Of a DNA stretch of 64,000 bases, positions 1-8,389 are shown one piece after another. Under the pieces are notes generated by a model. The model was not told where the DNA came from and made no database searches. It saw only the letters and a program-made list of their open reading frames with translations. A program made the translations under genes and the position numbers. Origin of the DNA: Ceratopteris richardii (Eukaryota > Streptophyta > Polypodiopsida > Polypodiales > Pteridaceae). Position 1 is the stretch's first letter; each line of letters begins with the position of its first letter. The stretch is from NCBI GenBank assembly GCA_020310875.1, contig CM035435.1:70322955-70386954 (forward strand). Reading direction: 5' to 3'.

Positions 1-1
1 A

Positions 2-3000
2 TTTGGGCTCACCAATGCACCTGCAACATTCCAAAGGCTCATGTGTCATGTCTTCAAAGAGTTCTTACGAAAGAGCTTAGAAGTGTATGTGGATGATTTA
101 TGTGCTCATTCCCAAGAAAGAAGATTTCACATCCCTGAGCTCAGACAGATCTTCAACAAGTGTAGAGAATATCGAGTGTGTCTGAACCCAGAAAAGTGTG
201 TGTTCATGGTGCGTCAAGGTAAAATCCTCGGTCATATTGTTTCTAAGAATGGAATCTCAACGGATGAAGATAAGGTACGAGCCATAGCGGAGCTGCCAAG
301 GCCAAGGAATGTTAAAGAGGTACAAGCCTTTATGGGCCATTGTGGATATTACCGTAGGTTTATCCACATGTACGCGATCATAGCTAGACCCCTTTATGCC
401 TTGTTGTCTAATTTTGAGTGGAACGACGAATGCGAGAATTCTTTCAATGAACTGAAGAAACGTTTGTGCACAGCACCAATATTGACCACTCCTGATTGGA
501 ATAAGCCATTCCATGTCCATGTGGATGCATCCAATCATGCCATAGGATGTGTGCTAGCACAACCCACAGGTGAAGGGAATTTAGATTTGCCCATAGCATA
601 TGCTAGTAGACAACTAAACCCAGCCGAAAGAAATTATACCACAACCGAGCGAGAAGGGTTAGGCATGGTATATGCCGTAAAGAAGTTTAGACACTATTTA
701 TTGGCCAACAAGTTCAAGTTTTTCACTGATCATCAAGCTTTGTTATATTTGGTCAATAAACCTTGCAATACTGGACGCTTAGTAAGATGGTTCCTCTTAC
801 TAATGGAGTATGACTTTGAAGTTGTTGTCAGGAAAGGTAGAACCCACCTTCGGGCAGATCACCTTTCTCGCATTACTTCAGGAGAGTCACCACAAGGGGT
901 GTCTGATGAACTACCTGATGCTTATCTGTTCAATTTGGAAGTTGTTCCTAAATGGGCAAATAAGTTGGTACCAGTCCTAACCTTCGGCCCTGCAAATAAG
1001 AATGTGAAAACATCACAAGAAGAAATTGTAAAATCACAAAAATATCACATATTGGCAGGAAGCATGTACAAACAAGACACTGAGGGTGTATTAGCTTGTT
1101 GTGTCGAGGATGATGAACATAGTAGTTGGTTGCAGCAGGCTCATGAGGGATTGCTAGGAAATCACTATTCTAAACAACGAACATTGCAGAATTTGAAACG
1201 TTTAGGAGTGTATTGGCCTAGCATGGACAAAGAAATACATGAGTGGATCAAGAATTGTCCAATGTGCAGAGAGAGACCACCAGTGGAGCATGCGACCCTT
1301 TATCAAGTATCATTAATTCCAGATTGGAGTGCTCCATTGGTAGAGTTTATGAGATCGGGAAGATTACCCAAAGAGGCCAGTCTAGCAAGAAGACGAAATA
1401 TGGAGCAAGAGGCTCAAGGCTATGCCTTAGTAGGAGAGAACCTATACCGAAGAGGTAAAGATGGTTACTTAAGACTGTGCGTTCATGAATCAGACTATTT
1501 AAGGGTCTTAGAGACTGCACACAGTGGTGTTGCAGGTGGACATTTTGGTCCTGACCGAGTGATTAAGACCATTCTATTCTCAGGACTTTGGTGGCCCACT
1601 CTTCATATGGATGCACATACCTATGTGAAGAAATGTGACACATGCCAACGTGCACAATATCCAGTTAGAAAAGACGAGATGCCTTTGAGGCCAATGATGG
1701 GAGGGCGTGCATTTTCCAAGTGGGGCATAGACTTCATAGGTCCTATTAATCCCCCTGCTAGAAACTCCCATGCAGAGTATATTATTGTAGCCACAGATTA
1801 CCTTACCAAGTGGGTAGAAGTGAAAGCCACAACAAAGAATGATGCTCAAACGACGGCTAAGTTCTTATTCGAGAATGTGTTCACGAGATATGGGCTACCA
1901 ATAGAGTTAGTGAGCGATAGAGGCACACACTTCTTGAATGAAGTCATTGAAAATCTTCTCCAAGAATTCTTGGTGATACATAAGAAATCCGCCCCCTATC
2001 ATCCACAAGCCAACGGACAAGCCGAGAGTACCAATAAGATCCTCTGTAACGTATTGACAAAACTGGTGAATAATAAACGCTCTGATTGGGACAAACAACT
2101 TCATCATGCTGTTTGGGCTTATCGAGTTGCCTACAAAACGGTACTCAACGCCACCCCATTTCAGATGGTCTTCGGACAGAACGCTGTGCTACCATTAGAT
2201 TTCTTAATCCCTGCCTTAAAAGTAGCACAAGAGTATGAGTGGAATGGGCATGAATTGTCCTCTAGGATCTTTGATCTCGAACGCTTGGGTGAAACGAGGC
2301 TACGAGCGGCAGCAGGCATCTACGCTGCAAAGAAGAGGCAAAAGGCATACTTTGATGCACACATCAAGGATAAGGGATTGAAAGAGGGAGATCTAGTGTT
2401 GGTATACACACTAAAACAACATGCCCGTAAGTTGGAAAAAAGAGGATATGGACCCATGATCATTAATAGAATTTCCACTAGTGGTGCAGTTCAGTTGGCC
2501 ACTCTAGAAGGAGATATCTTGCCAAACTATATTAGTGGCTGCAGAGTCAAGCTATATCAAGAACCTCTTACTGAGGATATGCTAATGAGACTCAACACTG
2601 CTAAGAAGCGAAAAGAAGAAGAGTTAAGAGTGAGAGAAGAAGCACAGGTAGAGGCCAGAGAGCGTATTAGGCGAAATAAGTTAAGGCGATTAGGTCTAGA
2701 TGTCAACTCGGAAGCCCCAAAATATCACATGGATATGTGTCAAAAGTCAGGCATTGCGACTTCTCAGGTCATTGACCGAAGACCCTTTGTGACCATAGAG
2801 ATAGGACAAGGGAAGGGTGCAAGGACGGTGAAAGCATTGATTGACTCAGGTGCAGCAAGTAGTGCAGTTAGACTTTCCTACTGCCAAGACTTGGGGTTGA
2901 ACATCAATCCCATAGAAGCTTATCTCATAGGATTGGGAGGTGTGGAAACCCCTTGTTTGGGCGAGGTGGAACTTCCCATCTACCTTCAAGATGTTCCAAT

Positions 3001-3988
3001 GGAAGTCAAAGCGCTAGTATGTCAAGATGAGAACCTTACAGAACCACTTGTCTTGGGTCAAGATTGGATCTATGACCATGCAGTTAACTTAAACCTAAGA
3101 AGTCAAATTCTTCAAGTTTGGGTACATGAACAATGCATTACATTAGAATTAGAGAACTGCATGCTCCTAGATCATGGCACCACACACTCTCTTAGTTCTT
3201 CCAAGACTAATCATATGAAAGAAGATGTTGTATGTGTCAAAAGCTCTATGATGCAGAAGGAGTCAATCGTGGAAGACCAGGTTCGAAGGCGGGTGGATCT
3301 TTCTTCTTCTCCAAAGACTCAAGTAGCCACAGTAGTGAGCCCACCACACAAGCAAACACAACCGTTCACGACAACTGCTACATCAAATAGAAAGACACCA
3401 TTCGATAAAAAAGCGGTTCCGGGCATGAAGCAGATCTGGGTACGCAAAGGAGAGCAACCACCAGCCTTACCCCCACAAATCCCATCCATGCACACTAACC
3501 AGGCCAGAAGACGAAGGAAGCAGCTCAGACAAGCTCCATCACAAGATATCCAACAAGTTTGGGTGCCTAAGAAGTTAGCTGCAGCTCAACAAGGGCAATT
3601 ACAGATGTGGGTACCTAAGAAGATCCTACACCCACAACAACCTTTGTTCTCCCACATGCAAAAGGTTTCAACAAAGAAGCCAAAAAGAGAAAAGGGTAAG
3701 AACCACGTACAGAGACCAAAGGAAGATCAAATCAGCTCTTCAACATTAGTAGGAAGACATGCAAAAAGGATATGGGTTTGGAAGCCAAAAGTGCAAGTAG
3801 CCTCCACCGAACCAAAGCATCAACCACACTGGATACCACAGTTCAGAAAGCATCCAAAGAGAAAGACGCCTGAAGTGACCTCTACAGTGCCAAATGATGT
3901 TCTAAAATGGACTCCAATAAGGAGGATTACATCAGTTCGAGACTCAATGGATACCTCCACCAAGGTCGGCATCAACCTCCACAAATAA
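2..3988 (+). CDS. Gypsy-1 Pol, partial at 5' end: RT / RNase H / double HHCC / integrase / C-terminal retropepsin-like domain
   Basis: Open from the first bases, so the start lies outside the window; residues below count from the Met at 41. The RT palm has YVDD at nt 86-97. RNase H follows, with an Asp in HVDAS near residue 162. Two HHCC zinc modules come next: H368, H375, C406, C409 and H494, H501, C532, C535. The integrase core has D564, D626 and E662, a 35-residue D-E spacing, followed by the integrase C-terminal domain (GPMIIN and RVKLYQ). Unusually, an aspartic-protease fold follows, with ALIDSGAAS at D935-S936-G937, a flap-like LIGLGG and a closing LVLGQDW. The last 280 residues are basic, with repeated WVPKK/WVRKG/WVWKP motifs. 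No stop or frameshift interrupts 1,315 codons. In the usual gypsy order the protease precedes RT; whether a second protease exists upstream cannot be seen. Confidence 0.9.
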   Translation, partial: FGLTNAPATFQRLMCHVFKEFLRKSLEVYVDDLCAHSQERRFHIPELRQIFNKCREYRVCLNPEKCVFMVRQGKILGHIVSKNGISTDEDKVRAIAELPRPRNVKEVQAFMGHCGYYRRFIHMYAIIARPLYALLSNFEWNDECENSFNELKKRLCTAPILTTPDWNKPFHVHVDASNHAIGCVLAQPTGEGNLDLPIAYASRQLNPAERNYTTTEREGLGMVYAVKKFRHYLLANKFKFFTDHQALLYLVNKPCNTGRLVRWFLLLMEYDFEVVVRKGRTHLRADHLSRITSGESPQGVSDELPDAYLFNLEVVPKWANKLVPVLTFGPANKNVKTSQEEIVKSQKYHILAGSMYKQDTEGVLACCVEDDEHSSWLQQAHEGLLGNHYSKQRTLQNLKRLGVYWPSMDKEIHEWIKNCPMCRERPPVEHATLYQVSLIPDWSAPLVEFMRSGRLPKEASLARRRNMEQEAQGYALVGENLYRRGKDGYLRLCVHESDYLRVLETAHSGVAGGHFGPDRVIKTILFSGLWWPTLHMDAHTYVKKCDTCQRAQYPVRKDEMPLRPMMGGRAFSKWGIDFIGPINPPARNSHAEYIIVATDYLTKWVEVKATTKNDAQTTAKFLFENVFTRYGLPIELVSDRGTHFLNEVIENLLQEFLVIHKKSAPYHPQANGQAESTNKILCNVLTKLVNNKRSDWDKQLHHAVWAYRVAYKTVLNATPFQMVFGQNAVLPLDFLIPALKVAQEYEWNGHELSSRIFDLERLGETRLRAAAGIYAAKKRQKAYFDAHIKDKGLKEGDLVLVYTLKQHARKLEKRGYGPMIINRISTSGAVQLATLEGDILPNYISGCRVKLYQEPLTEDMLMRLNTAKKRKEEELRVREEAQVEARERIRRNKLRRLGLDVNSEAPKYHMDMCQKSGIATSQVIDRRPFVTIEIGQGKGARTVKALIDSGAASSAVRLSYCQDLGLNINPIEAYLIGLGGVETPCLGEVELPIYLQDVPMEVKALVCQDENLTEPLVLGQDWIYDHAVNLNLRSQILQVWVHEQCITLELENCMLLDHGTTHSLSSSKTNHMKEDVVCVKSSMMQKESIVEDQVRRRVDLSSSPKTQVATVVSPPHKQTQPFTTTATSNRKTPFDKKAVPGMKQIWVRKGEQPPALPPQIPSMHTNQARRRRKQLRQAPSQDIQQVWVPKKLAAAQQGQLQMWVPKKILHPQQPLFSHMQKVSTKKPKREKGKNHVQRPKEDQISSSTLVGRHAKRIWVWKPKVQVASTEPKHQPHWIPQFRKHPKRKTPEVTSTVPNDVLKWTPIRRITSVRDSMDTSTKVGINLHK

Positions 3989-4212
3989 CATCGAAAGCCT
4001 CGAACGAGCAACAAACATGTGCTCCTTGCACAACCCTGTCTTTTGCACCATTTAGGTCATGCATTTCCAAAGTATGCATTAATATAGGGCCACATTACAC
4101 GGCCGTGCATAGACACACTGGAGAATCCCATGCACAAGAGCACAGTGACATATGTCGAACATTTCTATTGATACTAACTTTTGTGTTCTTGTTTTGTGAT
4201 ATCCTGTTCCTC

Positions 4213-4243
<31 letters not shown>

Positions 4244-5457
4244 GCGAGAGAGCTTGTTCCCAGGTTTGGCTTATGAAACATGAATGAGTCATGCTTAGTT
4301 GAAGGTGGAACTGTTGATTACTAGGCATTTATCAATTTGGATAAAAGTGTGTCTCGGCCAGCAGTGAGATTATTGCTGCCTTATCTGGTAGATGACAAGC
4401 ATTTGGCATGAACATGGCATCTATAACTATGATTTTCTCTTACCATGGTAGGAATGAAGAGCTTGAAGGTCCGCAACTTGAGTGATGCTTAACTACTTCA
4501 TGTACCAGAGCACCCAAGGAGATATCTGCACAAGGTAGTTCTGGAGGAGAAGACTCCTGCATATGGTGAGCTAAAGAGAATATGTGACACTCAGCTTGGT
4601 GTAGTTACCCGATGTTGCTTGCCAAGGAATATAAAGCAATTCAATTCTCAGTATTTCCTGAACCAGTATGGAACAGTAGCACTGGTGAATGGTCTATGTC
4701 AATCAGCATGGTAATCTCTTAGAAACCGGCACGTGTCCAATATTCCTCTGACTGTCAATATAGGGAAGTGAACGTGCATGAGCCCAAGCTCAAAAATGCA
4801 CATTGTTAGTGACAAATGTTGCTTTGAAAAGAGGAGAGGGGATCCACCACTCAAAAGATCTCATCAGTGGACAATCAACATGGACATTCATCAACAAGGT
4901 TCCATCCCAAAGGCCGAGTGTACAACACGAAGAGGCAAACATCCATCAACCTTCGCCATGGTAAGTATCTTTACTCTGGAAACACCATAACCATGATAGT
5001 TTAGGAAACCTCTTCGTCAGCATACCCTTGAGCACTTAGCTCAAGACCCGCAATTTTTGCACCATACTTCTTCCAATGCATTTTCCAAGTAAGCATGCGT
5101 AGGGCTACATTACAAGGCCGTGCACAAGGCACATACTTTTTTCAACCCAGGCACGAACACACTTACCCATCATTCATTATGGGTTATGAGTAGTTGGCAT
5201 GAATGCTCTCAACATCATCTTTAAAAGAGCTAGCAGACATCATGGGAACAACATCCATATCTCGGAAGCAAATTGAAGCCAGTAGTTGCTCCAAATCACT
5301 CTTGACAACCTTTTCTGAGCAACTTGCAGTTTTGAAAGCTCACAACGACACATTCTTGCTGGAATCCAAGGAAGCAGCTCATACAACGGATGGACACCAC
5401 CTCTCAAAGCACTACACAGAACAGCCCTTCCAACAAGGGTCTGTCAGGGACGACAGA
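3989..5457 (+). other. Gypsy-1 3' untranslated region
   Basis: About 1.5 kb between the pol stop and the polypurine tract, with no convincing reading frame. It contains a run of 29 A at 4213-4241. A degenerate direct repeat (roughly 4045-4115 and 5054-5132) shares blocks such as TTTGCACCAT, ATGCATTTTCCAA and ACATTACA-GGCCGTGCA. Short open frames here have no recognisable domain. Confidence 0.7.
4213..4241 (+). repeat. Internal poly(A) tract, 29 nt
   Basis: Uninterrupted run of A inside the 3' untranslated region of Gypsy-1, 225 nt after the pol stop. It could be a microsatellite, or the trace of a polyadenylated RNA copied into the element. No flanking duplication is evident. Confidence 0.9.
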
Positions 5458-5475
5458 CTTGAGAGGGGGGGGGAG
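5458..5475 (+). other. Gypsy-1 polypurine tract
   Basis: Purine-rich run containing nine consecutive G, directly abutting the TGTTGAAG start of the LTR. This is the plus-strand primer site for reverse transcription and it fixes the LTR boundary. Confidence 0.9.
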
Positions 5476-6085
5476 TGTTGAAGCTCAAAGTCAAGGACAA
5501 AGCATGGAAGCACATCAAAAGGTGGACACATGAGGAAAGGGAGCAAGTAGGGAGCTCCAAGAAGTGTATGTCAAATTTTCAGAAGAATCCCCTACAAAAA
5601 TAGTGATTTTCATCACTAGAAACCATTGTAAATACCATTATCTATTTTTAGTAACTCCATTTTGTTCAAGCCGAGGAGTCCTCGAGCTTGAGGAGTATTA
5701 GAAGTACCATCGTACCAATTTTCATAATTTTTAGACTTCGTTTGAGCCCTCAAATAAGCCCTGGAACCTAATTTTTAACTAGGCCGGACACTAGGTCTGG
5801 ACAGGGCCAAAACTAGTCAAAAAACTATAAAAAGAGCTAGAGAGCTCATTTTTGGGGGTTAGCTTGTTAGAGAATAGAACTTTTGTAAGAGAACTCTTTT
5901 GCAATCTAAGCTTTCCATTGTTCCTCTCTTTGATCTTACTTTGTGAGCGTGTGTGTGTATGTGTGTGCATGTTTGTGTGCTTTCACTCACGCACTTGTGC
6001 CTTCACTTGCTCGTGGTCTTCATACCGGTCCTCACGTCTCCGCGGATTGACAAGTAAAGGAGGTGGTGCTTACGCTTGAGCTACA
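5476..6085 (+). repeat. Gypsy-1 3' LTR, 610 bp
   Basis: Begins TGTTGAAG after the polypurine tract and ends CTACA. It aligns in reverse complement with the Gypsy-2 LTR (10491-11101), including the block around TATAAAAAG, the GCCGAGGAGTCCTC motif and the GT-rich stretch near 5948-5975. The last 40-60 bp differ between the two. A short open frame crossing this LTR is not a gene. Confidence 0.88.
5826..5834 (+). promoter_or_regulatory. LTR TATA box (TATAAAAAG)
   Basis: TATAAAAAG lies 350 bp into the LTR, in the expected U3 position, and is conserved in the Gypsy-2 LTR. It is likely the core promoter of the genomic RNA. Confidence 0.65.
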
Positions 6086-6856
6086 GGTAGCACAGCATTT
6101 TGGCCAAATACCATCTGAAAGGGGGTGGCTTGGAGTACCGTTTTATAGGCAACCCGGTATGCCCAAACAGCATGGTGTAGCTGTTTGTCCCAATCAGAGC
6201 GTTTATTGTTCACTAGTTTAGTCAGCACATTGCATAAGATCTTATTAGTGCTCTCAGCCTGGCCATTAGCTTGTGGGTGATAGGGGGCCGATTTCTTATG
6301 TATCACCAAGAATTCTTGGAGAAGGTTTTCTATGACTTCATTCAAGAAGTGTGTGCCTCTATCACTCACCAAATCTATTGGCAATCCGTACCTCGTGAAT
6401 ACATTTTCAAATAAGAACTTTGCTGTTGTTTGAGCATCATTTTTTGTAGTAGCTTTTGCTTCTACCCACTTGGTTAGATAGTCTGTAGCCACGATGATAT
6501 ATTCAGCATGTGAACCCTTAGCTGGGGGATTAATAGGACCAACAAAGTCTATTCCCCATTTAGAGAACGCACGTCCGCCCATCATAGGCTTCAGTGGCAT
6601 CTCATCCTTGCGTATAGGGTACTGAGTTCTCTGACAAACATCACATCGTTTCACATAGGTATGTGCATCCATGGGAAGGGTTGGCCACCAAAAGCCTGCA
6701 AATAGTATTGCCTTGATTACCCGATCTGGTCCAAAGTGTCCCCCTGCTATACCTTAGTGAGCAGTATCCAAGATTTTGAGATATTCACTCTCATGGACAC
6801 ATAGTCTCAGGTAACCATCTTTACCACGCTTGTATAGATTATCACCAATGAGTGAG
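6086..6856 (-). pseudogene. Gypsy-2 integrase fragment
   Basis: Encodes the HHCC module and the integrase catalytic core closely matching Gypsy-1: CDVCQ, WGIDFVGP, LVSDRGTHF and NGQAESTNK retain the D, D and E residues. A TAA stop within the HHCC module (complement of 6754-6756) and a start missing through deletion make it non-functional. The frame ends at MVFGQNAVLP, where the Gypsy-1 LTR begins. The N-terminal side is fused to truncated gag at about 6856. Confidence 0.88.
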
Positions 6857-8389
6857 TAATCTTTCTAATTCCTCACCTAGATTGTCCTCAATGTCTATGC
6901 ACATGCGCATGCATTCTTCTATCGTTCTGGGGTCCTTCAGATACACATATGACCTGAGCTTGGTGCTCAACAATCCATCTAAGAACAAGGCCACTTGTTT
7001 GGCTGGTGTGGGTAACTCCGGCATCGGGCATCTCTCCAGGTACTGCCTAAATCTTCTTCCAGCTAGTTTGACCGTCTCTTGAGGTGTTTGTTTGAAGCTA
7101 TGAATTAGTGAGGAAGTGTTGTGCCTGATTCCACTCTTAGAAAACTCAATGATAAATGCCTCTAAGAGCTGGTCTATGTTTCTGAAATGCCTCTCGTTCA
7201 GTGGTTGAAACCACATAAGGGCAGTGTTCCTAAGGGTTAGACCAAAAGCATTATATTGTGTGAATAGGTCCTCTACCTGTTCAGCTTTCAAGACTTGCCT
7301 AAACTCTGCCACATGGTCATAAGGGTCACCCGTGCCATCGAAGTAATTCTTCATGGACTTCACCAATTGAGTTGGTCTCAAGGTCCTCGTGTGCTCTCTT
7401 GGTCTTGGCAAAGGGAAATCATCGGCATTTCTTCGGTTCCCTGGGGCTCTCTGTCCCTCAAGTTCCCCTCTATTCGTGTCCATTCTCGTTCTTTCTCTTC
7501 CCCAAGAGTTGGCAAAGCTTACCTCAGGTCTCTCTCGACTCCTTTCTCTTTGAGTCCCCTGAGCTTGAGATGTTCCAGCTCCTTGGCGACCAAAGGACAC
7601 ATTCGATCTTGGTTGGGGGAAGATAAATTCTCCTTTCCAAGTGTAAGCATGCCTATCATTTTCTGTAACCCCAAAGATCCTCTCTGAAGAGTGATCTAAG
7701 TAGGTCACTCTTCCTGGAATATCAGGATATTTGAACTCATATATCATGATTGTTCCTACCTCACTCGATTGACTAGGTCTATATCTCCAAAAGGCTTCAT
7801 CTGTCTCTCGGTTCAAGAGGAGATCTGTGCTCTTATTATCTTGGGGAATCCACTCTGGTGTGATAATCCTCGTGAGAACAGATTTGCCTCGGGGGGTTCT
7901 AGGTCCTTCGCCCATGTTTCCTTGCTCTAGGTCACCTAAGTCCGTTTCCGGGACCACATTCCCAAATTCATCTGTCCTATCGGGATGACTGGTGACTACA
8001 TATACTGTCCCTTCCTTGTCCAAGTATGCTCCATTTTCAAACTTGACAGCTGGGCGTTCTAGTCCAATGGATTGGTCAGGGTTTTTAATCTGGACCACCG
8101 CTCTTCCTAGGCCGTCCTCATAGATGCTAGCACCTAATCGGTTGGTCCTAAGGTACTCGAGTTGCATCTTGTAAGGGCCTTCCACCCTATGTAAATATGG
8201 CACCCCAGAACTTCCTATAGGTCTCTCCATACCGTGGGACATCTCAGACTCGCTAGTCTCAGAACTAGGGTAATACGAATGATGGCTCAACTGTTGGGCC
8301 CAAGACCTCGCATTATGATTGACACTAGCCTCTGAAGATCTAAGACTTTGTTTGTCTCTCCCTACGTGTCTACCTGACCTAAGGTTCAT
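6842..8389 (-). pseudogene. Gypsy-2 gag, C-terminally truncated, with long N-terminal extension
   Basis: The first ATG in frame is the complement of 8387-8389; about 515 codons are open. The C-terminal third is a recognisable retrotransposon capsid (FDGTGDPYDHVAEF, LMWFQPL, FKQTPQETV, RRFRQYLERCPMP). It has lost everything downstream, including any zinc knuckle, by fusion to integrase sequence. The N-terminal 290 residues (RSGRHVGRDKQ onward, with PEWIPQDN, FWRYRPSQ and YPDIPGRVTYLDHSSERIFG) match no domain I know and look compositionally ordered rather than low-complexity. The frame is otherwise intact, so capsid could still be made. Confidence 0.8.

Larger units (their letters stand above)
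1..6085 (+). mobile_element. Gypsy-1: Ty3/gypsy LTR retrotransposon, 5' part outside window
   Basis: The visible part runs from inside the reverse transcriptase to the 3' LTR: pol 2-3988, an untranslated region, a polypurine tract and the LTR at 5476-6085. The 3' LTR ends in CTACA exactly where antisense integrase sequence of Gypsy-2 begins, as expected if Gypsy-1 inserted into Gypsy-2. RT and integrase are related to Gypsy-2, and the LTRs are homologous. Non-chromoviral: no chromodomain is seen. The 5' LTR, gag and the start of pol lie beyond the left edge. Confidence 0.9.

Noticed and set aside
4213-4241. Poly(A) tail of a SINE or LINE insertion
   Set aside because: No target duplication and no LINE or SINE sequence upstream; the sequence on both sides belongs to the same 3' region.
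5948-5975. GT/CA microsatellite as a separate feature
   Set aside because: Ordinary simple repeat inside the Gypsy-1 LTR, also present in the Gypsy-2 LTR.
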